Positions 43,047 to 51,980 of a stretch of 64,000 nucleotides of DNA are shown one piece after another (within the stretch, counting starts at the first letter, position 1; the number at the start of each line of letters is the position of its first letter). A model generated the notes under the pieces. That model was not told the DNA's origin and ran no database searches. It was given only the letters and a program-made list of their open reading frames with translations. The DNA is taken from assembly GCA_009712635.1 (NCBI GenBank), contig WASS01000015.1, positions 857,865 to 921,864 of the forward strand, in the 5' to 3' direction. The stretch is from Hungatella sp. (GTDB taxonomy: Bacteria; Bacillota; Clostridia; Lachnospirales; Lachnospiraceae). The position numbers were made by a program, and so were the translations under genes.

Positions 43047-43290
43047 GAGCCATCCAATCCCTATAAAAGGGACCGAACAGCTCGGCGGTGCCACCCAATT
43101 TAGCCGCTGCTTTCATGCGGCTCACTTTGAATCCGATAACGCCGGATAGGCGCCGCAGTTTTCTGCGGGACTCCGAGGCAGGTTGGGTGATGAGTGGTAT
43201 AAAGGCTTTTCAGCTAAGGGCCTTCTCTCTGTGATACATCATTACTTATTAATCCTCTTCAACGTCATATTTCCTATAATTATATAGATC
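43046..43290 (-). ncRNA. T-box riboswitch of proS
   Basis: Minus-strand leader beginning GAAGAGGATTAATAAGTA and CAGAGAGAAGG (stem I conserved boxes), a CCT triplet (43182-43180) before GCCTCGGAGTC that fits a proline specifier, then the T-box sequence TGGGTGGCACCGCCGAG (near 43100) and terminator GGTCCC...GGGATTGG followed by CTTTTTG. Uncharged tRNA-Pro would promote antitermination. The specifier assignment is tentative; the T-box itself is clear. Confidence 0.9.
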
Positions 43291-43299
43291 GTATGGTTG

Positions 43300-43328
43300 A
43301 TTTTACGTTATTTACATATGTTTGTCAA
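43300..43328 (-). promoter_or_regulatory. Promoter of proS
   Basis: TTGACA (43328-43323), 17 bases, TAAAAT (43305-43300) on the minus strand, just upstream of the T-box. Confidence 0.8.
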
Positions 43329-43359
43329 GAGGAGGACAAAGCATTTTCCCAGACATTTC

Positions 43360-44448
43360 CTATAAAAGTGATTCAAATGCCCGTACTGCTGATTCCATGA
43401 TCTCATCTGGAAATTCATAGGCAGCCGTATGAAGGCCTGGACAGTCCTCTCCTGCTCCCACACCAAAAAACAATCCAGGAGTTTTCATTAGATACCAGCC
43501 AAAATCTTCCGACCAGCGAAAGGGCACATTCTCTTCCAGATAAGGAATTTTCCCTTCCTCAAATCTTCTTTTGCAGGCATCAGCCATATCATGTTCATTG
43601 TATGTATCGGGGAATTCATCCAATATCTGATACTGAAACTTTAATCCTCCTTCAACCGCACGCTTTTGGGCAAGCGAAAGTATGGAAGACTGAAGTCGGT
43701 TTAATTCCGACAAACGCTCTGCACGGATGGTTAATGCCAGCTTCCCGTCAGCAGGAGAAACTCCAAAATTTTCTCCTCCTGCCTTCACTTCAATAATGGT
43801 AGCAAGCACCATCCCCTGAGAACCGGCCTTTTCTGTCAGTGATGGCAGACTGCTGATCAATTCAGCAATCAGCCATGCAGGATTGATTCCCTCCTCCGGA
43901 TAGGCCGCATGGCACTGCCTGCCTTCCAGATTGAGTATGAGCCCTCTGGAAGCACAGGCAAAGGTTCCTTTTTTCACCACTGCTTTTCCTGCGGGATATC
44001 CAGGCAGATTATGAAATCCGTATATTTCCCGAATACCCTTTTCCTCCAGAAGTCTGCTGCAGATTTTGGCTCCCTGACCCGTTTCTTCTGCTGGCTGAAA
44101 AATCGCATATACATTGCTTCCCGTCTTTCTTCCTTCCAGCAGAAGACATAATCCGGCGAGAACAGCGCTGTGACCATCGTGACCACATCCATGAAAAAGC
44201 CGGCCGTCCTCCCCCATTACCGCATCCATATCAGCTCGGAAAGCCTTGCTGGTCCAGGCCTCCTCTTCCTCATGTAAAGCGTAAAACCACGTATCACAAT
44301 CTATAATCTTAAGAGAAGTCCGGGTTTTCAAAAAATCTTTCAAACGCTTCATGGTCTCCTTTTCAGATCCTGATTTTTCCGGACAGTCATGAAGTTCTTT
44401 TCTCAAGTTCTTTATTTCTTTCAATATCTGTTCATATGTATCACTCAC
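43360..44448 (-). CDS. M20-family amidohydrolase/peptidase
   Basis: About 362 residues. Metal-site motifs AFRADMDAVMGEDGRLFHGCGHDGHSAVL, FQPAEETGQGAKI and the late PGLHTAAYEF fit the HipO/AmaA-type amidohydrolases (N-acyl amino acid or indole-acetyl-amino acid hydrolases). A dimerisation lid spans ~175-280 (GRQCHAAYPEEGINPA). A GTG at 44448 inside the end of the upstream HD gene is a plausible start; an ATG at 44469 is also in frame. Substrate unknown. Confidence 0.85.
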   Translation of the reverse strand: MSDTYEQILKEIKNLRKELHDCPEKSGSEKETMKRLKDFLKTRTSLKIIDCDTWFYALHEEEEAWTSKAFRADMDAVMGEDGRLFHGCGHDGHSAVLAGLCLLLEGRKTGSNVYAIFQPAEETGQGAKICSRLLEEKGIREIYGFHNLPGYPAGKAVVKKGTFACASRGLILNLEGRQCHAAYPEEGINPAWLIAELISSLPSLTEKAGSQGMVLATIIEVKAGGENFGVSPADGKLALTIRAERLSELNRLQSSILSLAQKRAVEGGLKFQYQILDEFPDTYNEHDMADACKRRFEEGKIPYLEENVPFRWSEDFGWYLMKTPGLFFGVGAGEDCPGLHTAAYEFPDEIMESAVRAFESLL

Positions 44449-45019
44449 GATGTTCTCTTCTCTCCTCATTAATAATCCGTAACGTATGCTCTCTTACTTT
44501 GTCACGAAGCTGCTGTGTCTTTTCAAAATGCCCGCAGACTTCATTGCCATAAGTTAAGTTCAGATCATATTCCAGAGGCAGCCATGTACCGGAACCTGCT
44601 TCGTTATGCTGTATTAATGTTTCTGTTTTGTCAAGAGCTTTTACCAGTATGGCTTCATCCGAAGTAAGATCCGACATTTCCTTAAACATGGTTAAGAAAC
44701 CAGAAGAAATTGTTTCCGGCAGATTCTTTAGCAGCGTTTCTATCGCATCAGCCTCTTTCTCTTCGTCCGCCTCTGTCTTGATGAATGCTGGTATATCTCC
44801 GGTGACAGCTTCCCCCCAGTCATGGATCAGACACATGCGGATAACCTTATTCATATCAAGTTCAGGAAAATCATCTTCCATCAGCATCGCAAGCACAGCC
44901 AGCCGCCAGCTGTGCTCTGCCACACTTTCCTGTCTTCCGTTGGTCGTCCAGTTATGCCGGGTGTTACATTTTAATTTTTCCAGCACTCCTAAAAATTCTA
45001 TTAATTGATCCGGTCTCAT
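44441..45019 (-). CDS. HD-domain hydrolase, 5'-deoxynucleotidase (YfbR)-like
   Basis: 192 residues with HD motifs VAEHSWRLAVLA, LIHDWGEAVTGDIP and LVKALDKTETLIQH, the arrangement of YfbR/HDDC2-type 5'-deoxynucleotidases. It would dephosphorylate deoxynucleoside monophosphates. Its start overlaps the stop of the membrane-protein gene upstream and its end overlaps the amidohydrolase start, so the three are co-transcribed. Confidence 0.85.
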   Translation of the reverse strand: MRPDQLIEFLGVLEKLKCNTRHNWTTNGRQESVAEHSWRLAVLAMLMEDDFPELDMNKVIRMCLIHDWGEAVTGDIPAFIKTEADEEKEADAIETLLKNLPETISSGFLTMFKEMSDLTSDEAILVKALDKTETLIQHNEAGSGTWLPLEYDLNLTYGNEVCGHFEKTQQLRDKVREHTLRIINEERREHRE

Positions 45020-46131
45020 GGCACCTCTCCTCTTGCATTTTTCCTGTCATTCTTTTGGTCATTATAGCACGTTCCTTCATAAAGCTCCACGATATCTTCA
45101 ATAATCAAAAGCCCGATCGGTCCCAGAATAAAACCCAGTATTCCAAAAAGCTGCAGCCCCACATACATGGCAACAAGAGTTTCCAAAGGTGTTAACCCCA
45201 CCTTTCCTCCCATAATCTTAGCTTCCATTATTTCTCTCACAAAATAACAGATAATATAAATAATAATAAGACCTACTCCGGTAAGCCATTTTTTTTCAAC
45301 AAGAGCAATCAGCGCCCAGGGTATTAAAACTGTTCCAGTTCCGAATATAGGCATGGCATCCAGTAATCCAATAATAATTCCCAGCAAAATAAAGTATGGA
45401 TTTTTTAAAAGAAACAATCCCACAGAACAGATTATCATTGTAAACAGCATAATGGTTGCCTGAGTCTTTAACCATGCACTGCCTACTGTCATCAGACGGT
45501 TACCAAGCATTGCATATTCGTAACAGAACATGGAATTATCCCGCCGGGTGCGGATATCATCCATCTCCTGCAGAGATAAAACAGTAGCAATCATTAAAAT
45601 CACTATAATAACAGTCAGCTGAACCACCCATTTTAAGACGGTCATGGAATTTGACATTAAAAAAGGCATAGCCCTGCTTTTCACGGCAGCTTCCCCACCA
45701 ATTAAAATATCACTGACCACGTTCACCATATATCCATCAGGCAGCTTTAAGAACCGTTCCACAAAGGAACAGTTATCCATAAGCCATGCGTTAATACCGT
45801 CTAATATCTTAGGAAGATTTTCTAACAGCAGCTTTGCCTCTAAAAAAAGCTTTCTTCCTGCAAAATAAAGAAATACGCCAAGAACGATCATAAAAAGAAG
45901 GATTTCAATTCCGCCAATCAGGGCAAGAGGGAGAGATATCACTCTTTTTTTATAATTAAACCTGGTTTTCCTTTCAATCCAAAGGGCAGAGGGCCGGAGG
46001 GAAAGGGCAAATACATATGCAATCAAAAAGGGAATCACAAGAGGCAGCAAAAATCGAAAGCTTAAATAGACCGCCCCTGTAACTCCCAATATTAAAATTG
46101 TTTTCTTCAGTTTCCTGCTCGGTTTCTCCAT
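45016..46131 (-). CDS. ytvI: AI-2E family transporter / YtvI-like sporulation membrane protein
   Basis: About 371 residues with 7-8 hydrophobic segments (TILILGVTGAVYLSFRFLLPLVIPFLIAYVF at the start; VGLFLLKNPYFILLGIIIGLLDAMPIFGTGTVLIPWALIAL near the C-terminal half) characteristic of the AI-2E/PerM superfamily, in the YtvI group found in spore formers. Start ATG 46131 follows AGGTGAGTCC. Transport activity is unproved for this subgroup. Confidence 0.8.
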   Translation of the reverse strand: MEKPSRKLKKTILILGVTGAVYLSFRFLLPLVIPFLIAYVFALSLRPSALWIERKTRFNYKKRVISLPLALIGGIEILLFMIVLGVFLYFAGRKLFLEAKLLLENLPKILDGINAWLMDNCSFVERFLKLPDGYMVNVVSDILIGGEAAVKSRAMPFLMSNSMTVLKWVVQLTVIIVILMIATVLSLQEMDDIRTRRDNSMFCYEYAMLGNRLMTVGSAWLKTQATIMLFTMIICSVGLFLLKNPYFILLGIIIGLLDAMPIFGTGTVLIPWALIALVEKKWLTGVGLIIIYIICYFVREIMEAKIMGGKVGLTPLETLVAMYVGLQLFGILGFILGPIGLLIIEDIVELYEGTCYNDQKNDRKNARGEVP

Positions 46132-46228
46132 GGACTCACCTGTTTCTGATTTGTACTTCATTTGTACACTGTTATTATAAATCAAACGGCGAAAAATATG
46201 CAGAAACCATGATAGTAAAAAATTCCTT

Positions 46229-46930
46229 TTAAAATGCATCCTGCCAGGAAAAAAGCTCAAACAATCCTTCTTTTGGCTTTATGGAAAATGTCATTTTCTT
46301 TTTTGTTTTTGGATGAAGAAATGAAAGACCGGATGCAAATAGAGCAACATTTCCTTTTATAAAATTATTTTGAAATTCAGGATTATACTTTCGGTCTCCC
46401 CATAATGGTGTGCCATGACCTGCCATCTGTACGCGGATCTGGTGATGACGCCCGGTTTTTAACTTTATTTTAAGAAGGCTCACTTCCTTACCATCATAAA
46501 TTTTGCTATCCACAAACCAATAATCCAGTTCTGCGGGTTTTGCACTTTTTATCCCCTTTTCCACAATTTTTGAACAATTATTTTTTCCGTCTTTCCACAA
46601 ATAATCCACGTAGGTGCAAAAGTTATCCACAGGTTTTCCACAAACAACAGCATAATAAATTTTTTCCATCTGATGCCCGGAAACCTGTCTGCTTAAAGCC
46701 TCTGCGGCAATTTGAGATTTTGCATAAACCATTACGCCACCAACTGGTTTGTCCAGTCTGTGGATAACTCCCACATATGGCTCCCCATTCTTTGTGGATT
46801 GTATGTTGATATGTTTCTTTATTTCACTGACCATATCCGGTTCAAACGTCTTCCCGGACTGAGACTCAATTCCTGCCGGTTTTTCCACCACAAGAATATC
46901 ATCATCTTCAAATAATATATTAAGCTTCAT
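46229..46930 (-). CDS. RluA-family pseudouridine synthase
   Basis: 233 residues: NILFEDDDILVVEKPAGIESQ, the catalytic-Asp motif GVIHRLDKPVGGVMVYAKS, and LKTGRHHQIRVQMAGHGTPLWGDRKYN. There is no S4 domain, as in short RluA/TruC-like enzymes. The RNA target cannot be read from sequence. The ATG overlaps the end of the nitroreductase gene by 11 bases, suggesting co-transcription. Confidence 0.93.
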   Translation of the reverse strand: MKLNILFEDDDILVVEKPAGIESQSGKTFEPDMVSEIKKHINIQSTKNGEPYVGVIHRLDKPVGGVMVYAKSQIAAEALSRQVSGHQMEKIYYAVVCGKPVDNFCTYVDYLWKDGKNNCSKIVEKGIKSAKPAELDYWFVDSKIYDGKEVSLLKIKLKTGRHHQIRVQMAGHGTPLWGDRKYNPEFQNNFIKGNVALFASGLSFLHPKTKKKMTFSIKPKEGLFELFSWQDAF

Positions 46931-47675
46931 CCGTCTGCTGCTCCTTATTTTCCCACTGATTCATCATAGCCTTAACAGAGCGGCTCATTTCAATACTAAA
47001 ATCGCAATTCCATTTGCGCTGGCAGAATGCCCGGATCCACCGTTCAAAATCCTCGCCTCTGTCTGTGACCTTATTTAATTCATGTTGAAATTCTTCCGGC
47101 TCCATACGGCGGTAAGTATTCTCAAAAACAACCGCCTCCGGTCTTAATCGTTTCGGCTTCACACTCTCTATTTGCTGGGGAACAGGATAGCCAAATACTA
47201 CCATTGCAGCTGGCACTGCATATCTGGGAAGAGAAAATAATTCCCGGTGAGTTTCGTACTGTTCTAATATATCCCCAATATAACAAGATCCAATTCCCAT
47301 TGACTCTGCTGCAACCACTGCATTCTGTGCTGCAATTAACGCATCATCAGCTGCCAGCATAAAATCTCCCATTCCGGGAGTTCTGACTGTATCTTCATAC
47401 TTGCAAAACAGATCGTACCATTTCTGATAATCTGCCACGAACACAAGAACCATGGGAGCCTTTGCAATAAACGGCTGATTATCACAGGTTACAGACAGTT
47501 TCTGTTTTAGCTCTGGGTTCGTCACATCTATAATGGAATATAAGGTCATATTACCAGCCGTAGGTGCCTGCAGCGATGCTTCCACGATAGCCGCCTTCTT
47601 TTCCTGCTCAATCTGCCTGTCTTCATATACACGGACAGACTTTCTCTCCATCAGTTCCTTCACCGTATTGTTCAT
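46920..47675 (-). CDS. Nitroreductase family protein (NfsA-like flavoprotein)
   Basis: 251 residues: MNNTVKELMERKSVRVYEDRQI FMN-binding start, LQAPTAGNMTLYSIIDV, and AAESMGIGSCYIGDIL with YAVPAAMVVFGYP. It likely binds FMN and reduces quinones or nitro compounds with NAD(P)H. A C-terminal Trp/Lys-rich extension (RGEDFERWIRAFCQRKW) is seen in clostridial members. Start 47675 is preferred over 47702. Confidence 0.88.
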   Translation of the reverse strand: MNNTVKELMERKSVRVYEDRQIEQEKKAAIVEASLQAPTAGNMTLYSIIDVTNPELKQKLSVTCDNQPFIAKAPMVLVFVADYQKWYDLFCKYEDTVRTPGMGDFMLAADDALIAAQNAVVAAESMGIGSCYIGDILEQYETHRELFSLPRYAVPAAMVVFGYPVPQQIESVKPKRLRPEAVVFENTYRRMEPEEFQHELNKVTDRGEDFERWIRAFCQRKWNCDFSIEMSRSVKAMMNQWENKEQQTDEA

Positions 47676-47877
47676 ATGATTATATTCCTCTCTTTTTAAC
47701 ACTTTTGTTTCATTGATTATATTTCAAATGGCTCATAATAGCAATGAAGATTTTTACTTTGAGACTCAAAAAATACTTGCATTCTTTTCCCCAAAAGTGT
47801 ATAGTATATAAAAAGAGATAACATAGTTTTCAAAACTACATCACATGTTTTCATTTCTCACGCAAGGAGGTTTTACT

Positions 47878-48525
47878 ATGAACATAAAAATTAAAGATCC
47901 CGTCAGCGCAGGCACTCACTTTATAGCCATGCTTCTCGCCCTGATTGCTGCTACTCCCCTGCTGATAAAAGCTTCTGCAGACGGAGAACTTCATCTTGCC
48001 GCCCTGGCGGTATTCTGCATCAGCATGGTGCTTCTCTACGCAGCCAGCACCATCTATCATACCCTTGATATATCACCTAAGATTAATAAGCTGTTGAAAA
48101 AATTAGATCACATGATGATATTTATCCTGATTGCAGGAACCTACACTCCAGTCTGTTTAATTGTTCTGGGTGACAAAACCGGTTTAAGCCTTCTTGCTCT
48201 TGTTTGGGGCATTGCCATCTTAGGAATGATTATTAAAGCGTTCTTTGTAATGTGTCCAAGGTGGTTTTCATCCGTCATTTATATTGCCATGGGCTGGATC
48301 TGTGTCCTGGCTTTTCGTAAAATCGTATTAGCACTTCCTCCTGCTGCCTTTATCTGGCTTCTTGCAGGCGGACTGATTTATACAATCGGAGGCATTATCT
48401 ATGCGTTAAAGCTTCCTCTGTTTCAGTCCAGACATAAGAGCTTTGGCAATCATGAACTGTTTCATCTGTTTGTAATGGGTGGAAGCTTCTGTCACTACAT
48501 TCTCATGTATCATTTTGTGGCTTAA
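47878..48525 (+). CDS. Hemolysin III/PAQR-family membrane protein
   Basis: 215 residues, seven transmembrane segments. The conserved metal-site residues are in SMVLLYAASTIYHTLD, LDHMMIFILIAGTYTPVCL and NHELFHLFVMGGSFCHY (His residues in the last segment). Despite the name, most bacterial members (YqfA) are linked to membrane homeostasis rather than hemolysis. Start ATG 47878 follows AAGGAGGTTTTACT. Single gene with its own terminator. Confidence 0.92.
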   Translation: MNIKIKDPVSAGTHFIAMLLALIAATPLLIKASADGELHLAALAVFCISMVLLYAASTIYHTLDISPKINKLLKKLDHMMIFILIAGTYTPVCLIVLGDKTGLSLLALVWGIAILGMIIKAFFVMCPRWFSSVIYIAMGWICVLAFRKIVLALPPAAFIWLLAGGLIYTIGGIIYALKLPLFQSRHKSFGNHELFHLFVMGGSFCHYILMYHFVA

Positions 48526-48530
48526 CTTAA

Positions 48531-48592
48531 AATAGAAAGAAGACTGAGTGCATTCAGCCAGAATGCCTGATCAGTCTTCTTTTTTTCTATTC
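48531..48592. terminator. Bidirectional terminator between hemolysin III gene and ppnP
   Basis: AATAGAAAGAAGACTGA and TCAGTCTTCTTTTTTTCTATT arms, with T-runs for both directions. Confidence 0.8.
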
Positions 48593-48904
48593 CTTTATAT
48601 AGGAACAGCAATAATCCGTTACTTCATCCGTTGAAACTTTAAATCTGCTGGAAGCGGGTACGGTAAAAGCCTGTCCTGCTTCATAAATTTCCCAGTTATC
48701 GCTGCCTGGAAGAAGGGCTTTTAAGTTACCACCAAGAATTTCCATCAGCTCTTTCTCATCTGTACCAAACTCATATTCTCCCGGTAAAATGATTCCCAGG
48801 GTTTTTCTGGTTCCGTCTTCAAATAAAATTGTGCGGCTGGTTACTTTTCCGCCATGGTATATATTTGCTTTCTTTATTACTGCTACACGCTCAAACTGAT
48901 CCAT
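48587..48904 (-). CDS. ppnP: Pyrimidine/purine nucleoside phosphorylase PpnP
   Basis: 105 residues of the small cupin DUF1255 family: [62 protein letters not shown], and ending CCSYIKE. PpnP in E. coli phosphorolyses a range of nucleosides. Start ATG 48904 follows GGAGGAATCTGGA. Confidence 0.9.
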   Translation of the reverse strand: MDQFERVAVIKKANIYHGGKVTSRTILFEDGTRKTLGIILPGEYEFGTDEKELMEILGGNLKALLPGSDNWEIYEAGQAFTVPASSRFKVSTDEVTDYCCSYIKE

Positions 48905-48977
48905 TCCAGATTCCTCCGTCAATATAATGTTTCCATGATGTAATAATTTACTATATTAAAGTAAGAAAGTGAAAAAG

Positions 48978-49232
48978 TCAATGGAGACTTTCAGAATTTT
49001 CGATCAGGAACAGCTTGTCTTTTCTGGAAAGCTTTTTAATCTGCACTTCACGGCGCATAGCCTCTTCCTTTGTTGGATAAGATTCATAATAGACCAGTTC
49101 CACCGGTCTCCTTGTCTTTGTGTATTTGGCACCCTTTCCCTGGTTATGGGCTTCCATTCTTTTTTCTAAATGGTTTGTCCAGCCGCAGTAAAGTGTATTA
49201 TCCGCACATTTGACCAAATAAGTATAATTCAT
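48978..49232 (-). CDS. GIY-YIG nuclease-superfamily protein (YhbQ/UPF0213-like)
   Basis: 84 residues: MNYTYLVKCADNTLYCGWTNHLEKRMEAHN (GIY-YIG variant with Tyr-Leu-Val and Tyr-Cys-Gly), then KYTKTRRPVELVYYESYPTKEEAMRREVQIKKL with the conserved Glu. The role is unknown; some homologs bind or cut DNA. Start at 49232 follows GGAGAAGGAAA. A promoter-equipped structured leader lies upstream. Confidence 0.9.
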   Translation of the reverse strand: MNYTYLVKCADNTLYCGWTNHLEKRMEAHNQGKGAKYTKTRRPVELVYYESYPTKEEAMRREVQIKKLSRKDKLFLIENSESLH

Positions 49233-49269
49233 TTTCCTTCTCCATCTGTAAATATGATGCTATGTAAAC

Positions 49270-49378
49270 GGTAATAACGCCTTGCAATCGCGTCACTACC
49301 GCCCAGGCTAACCTGTCATCTATCTTAAGCACCAGCTGGATGCGTTATGGCGCCGTCGATGGTTGAACAAAGCTTAAG
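49270..49378 (-). ncRNA. Candidate structured RNA/leader upstream of the GIY-YIG gene
   Basis: Read on the minus strand: CUUAAGC (49378-49372) pairs with GCUUAAG (49330-49324), and GGUAGUGACGC (49300-49290) pairs over 11 bp with GCGUUAUUACC (49280-49270) using two G-U wobbles present only on this strand. TAACGC/GCGTTA repeats also flank it. Two possible promoters lie upstream: TTCACA-18-TATAAT (49417-49388) and TTGACA-17-TTTAAT (49472-49444). I do not recognise the class. Confidence 0.45.
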
Positions 49379-49470
49379 CTATAATATATTATATAACAGG
49401 ACTTGCCGATATGTGAATAACAATATTTATATTACCCTGATTTATTAAAATCATTCAGCAGATCCCTGTC

Positions 49471-49508
49471 AAAAATGCCAGACAAAAGCAGGTGCTTTTG
49501 TCTGGCAC
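49471..49508 (-). terminator. Terminator of sipL
   Basis: Minus-strand TGCCAGACAAAAGC and its complement around ACC, followed by TTTTTG. Confidence 0.85.
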
Positions 49509-49513
49509 TTATT

Positions 49514-51085
49514 TTATGAAACTTCTTTTACAAGAATTAAGCGGTCTCCTGGCTTAATGGTACTTTCCGTAAGACCATTGGTGGTCATAATGGTATCAAC
49601 AGTTGTATGGAATTTTTTAGCAATTTTCCACAGAGTATCGCCAGGCTGAACAATATAACCGACAATTCCAGGAAGTTTTTGCAAATTATTAAAATCCATG
49701 GGCGAATCCGTTACTCCGGTAATAATTTGTTCACAAACCGGCTGTAATGCCAGAAGATCAAGGGAAATGGTTGCCTTCACCTCAACGTTTCCTCCGCCAA
49801 TCATAACGGCACTTAACTGCTCCAGCCCCGGATTCAGCTGACAGATTGTCAAATCATTAATCCCAGGAGCCTCGATCAGGAAATGGAACGGAATATCCTC
49901 CACTGCACATTGAATGGGCTGTGTGTCATCAGAGGTCATATAAAGGATCTTTACTTCCAGAACACCCTCCACATGAAGTCCGTCTTCCTTTACTTCCGTA
50001 TCGTCAATTTTAACCATACCCTCACTATGACAGATCTGAAGGATCCGATCCGCCTGATCCAGGGTTATTTTCTCAACTATTTTACATTTACTCATATTCT
50101 TGGTCAGGATCTTATCAAAACAGGCTTCTCCTGTCTGGAGTGCAAGATCACGGTTAGTCGAATATAAGTCATTTAAAAGCTCCATATTTTCTTCTTTATA
50201 AAGCTTCATATCCAGTTCCAGAACTGCATCCACATCAATTTCCCGCATCTCACCGTCTGAATCAGGTTTCGCCTCAATATCCCTGTGAATCAGCCGTACT
50301 GTGACTACCGGAACCATGTCTTCTGTTACATCCGGAACCTCTATTTCTCCCGAAAATGGAATACTTTCTTCCATCCACTGAACGGGAGCATTTTCCCCTT
50401 CTCCCTGATAAATGATAAAGACCATCAGTTCGCCGTCAAGCATCATCTTTCCGTCCGTAGGCCTGGTGGTTACGCCCCTTAATATCATTTCATTCCACAA
50501 TATATGATCAATATTAGGCTTATTCCCAGACAGGCTGATGGTATCCTTTATCCGAAACGTGTCCTTATGGTGAAGAGCAACCGTTGCAACATCCACCTTT
50601 TTGCGAAGAGTTTCTACACTGGGAGCATCGCCTGTGGTAGGTTTCGTGTCCACTTCTACGGCAGCATCTACGTCGCAAAGGGTCTCAACCTTTACCTGAA
50701 GCGTAACAATCGCCTTTACACTTAATTTTCTGGAATTGATGATCCCTGCGTTTAAATCTTCCAAGTCGCAAGTAACTGAAACTAAATCTTTTTCATCAAG
50801 TCCCGGTACATTAATTGGTTCTTCAAAATTAATGCTCCCGCTTAACGTACAAAGTCCGCCCTCTGCTCCCCGATACAATATGGTAAAATCCATCTTTCCC
50901 CGGACTACTACCCGCTCCGCCTGGTTCTTAACGGAATCCATGGTAATCTCACCGGAACTAAGAATTATCTGCTCCACATCATCCATGCTGTCAGGGACAA
51001 TAAAATCATCGTCAAGCGTAATCTGTGATGTGGCGTTTCCTTTCCAACGATTCATATGTATGTTTTTCTTCACCAGCTCCAACAT
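49514..51085 (-). CDS. sipL: SPOCS/LysM spore-envelope protein SipL-like
   Basis: 523 residues: three repeated DUF3794 (SPOCS) domains in residues ~1-465, recognisable by recurring L.V.A.V.L.V..L. strands (e.g. VVVRGKMDFTILYRG, DGKMMLDGELMVFIIYQGE, LHVEGVLEVKILYMTS), then a C-terminal LysM domain (YIVQPGDTLWKIAKKFHTTVDTIMTTNGL). This is the architecture of clostridial SipL, which binds SpoIVA and attaches the spore coat. It follows cysE by 79 bases and is followed by a strong terminator. Confidence 0.9.
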   Translation of the reverse strand: MLELVKKNIHMNRWKGNATSQITLDDDFIVPDSMDDVEQIILSSGEITMDSVKNQAERVVVRGKMDFTILYRGAEGGLCTLSGSINFEEPINVPGLDEKDLVSVTCDLEDLNAGIINSRKLSVKAIVTLQVKVETLCDVDAAVEVDTKPTTGDAPSVETLRKKVDVATVALHHKDTFRIKDTISLSGNKPNIDHILWNEMILRGVTTRPTDGKMMLDGELMVFIIYQGEGENAPVQWMEESIPFSGEIEVPDVTEDMVPVVTVRLIHRDIEAKPDSDGEMREIDVDAVLELDMKLYKEENMELLNDLYSTNRDLALQTGEACFDKILTKNMSKCKIVEKITLDQADRILQICHSEGMVKIDDTEVKEDGLHVEGVLEVKILYMTSDDTQPIQCAVEDIPFHFLIEAPGINDLTICQLNPGLEQLSAVMIGGGNVEVKATISLDLLALQPVCEQIITGVTDSPMDFNNLQKLPGIVGYIVQPGDTLWKIAKKFHTTVDTIMTTNGLTESTIKPGDRLILVKEVS

Positions 51086-51164
51086 GAAAAAGCACCTGCC
51101 TTACCTTCTTTTATTCCTTTAAGAAAGTGTATGCAGGTGCATGTTCCAATATACTTTTTTTATT

Positions 51165-51845
51165 CTAATCCTGGGATTTCTCCTCTTCCTCTGAATTTTG
51201 TATTTCCTTTTCTGAAAGCGGGTTTTCCAGTTTATGAAGTTTCTCTTCCAATTCCTTTACACGTTCTTCCATCATGCAGTAATGCTCCATGGTAACCATA
51301 TTGCTTTCTTTCTTAGGTATGGGAACTCCGTCAATTTTTACCGGGCGTGCGGGAATTCCCACTGCCGTCACATTGTTCTCAAGAGGCTTTAACAGTACCG
51401 CATTGGCTGCTATGGTACAGTTATCTCCTACTTCAAAAGAACCAAGAATTTTAGCTCCTGCTCCCACCGTCACATTATTCCCAAGGGTCGGATGGCGCTT
51501 TCCTTTGTTTAGACCAACGCCACCAAGAGTAACGCCCTGATAAATCGTACAGTTATCCCCTACAACTGCAGTTTCTCCGATTACCACGCCGCAACCATGA
51601 TCAATCAGTATTCCATGCCCCATTTTTGCACCGGGGTGAATCTCAATTAGTGTAAAAAATCTGGCAGTCTGGGAAATCATTCTTGCAATAAAAAACATCT
51701 TGTGCTGATAAAACCAGTGGGCAAAGCGATGCCAGATAAGTGCATGAACCCCCTGATACAAAAGCAGGACTTCCAGTTCATTCCTGGCTGCCGGATCCCG
51801 CTGCTTTACTGCCTTCACATCAAGCCATATATCTTTTATTATCAT
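51165..51845 (-). CDS. cysE: Serine O-acetyltransferase
   Basis: 226 residues. A helical N-terminal part (DIWLDVKAVKQRDPAARNELEVLLLYQGVHALIWHRFAHW) precedes a left-handed beta-helix with hexapeptide repeats (IHPGAKMGHGILIDHGCGVVIGETAVVGDNCTIYQGVTLGG, HPTLGNNVTVGAGAKILG). It makes O-acetylserine for cysteine synthesis. A charged coiled tail (EERVKELEEKLHKLENPL) extends the C terminus beyond the usual short EpsC form. Start 51845 chosen for GAGGAAGG. Confidence 0.93.
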   Translation of the reverse strand: MIIKDIWLDVKAVKQRDPAARNELEVLLLYQGVHALIWHRFAHWFYQHKMFFIARMISQTARFFTLIEIHPGAKMGHGILIDHGCGVVIGETAVVGDNCTIYQGVTLGGVGLNKGKRHPTLGNNVTVGAGAKILGSFEVGDNCTIAANAVLLKPLENNVTAVGIPARPVKIDGVPIPKKESNMVTMEHYCMMEERVKELEEKLHKLENPLSEKEIQNSEEEEKSQD

Positions 51846-51930
51846 ACGAACCTTCCTCTTCTCCTTACTTTCGACTCCTGTTTGATGTAGTATAACATAT
51901 GGCGGCAAAAGAAAAAAGAGAAATTTAAAA

Positions 51931-51967
51931 TAGCTGCTCTGCAACTTATTTACAGAACAGCTATTTT
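51931..51967 (-). terminator. Terminator of the PrcB-like lipoprotein gene
   Basis: AATAGCTG-TCTG and CAGA-CAGCTATT arms, followed by TTAAATTTC on the minus strand. Confidence 0.65.
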
Positions 51968-51980
51968 CTTACATTATCAC

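Noticed and set aside
49270..49345. Integron attC site (TAACGC...GCGTTA)
   Set aside because: The core sites do not fit RYYYAAC/GTTRRRY and there is no integrase.
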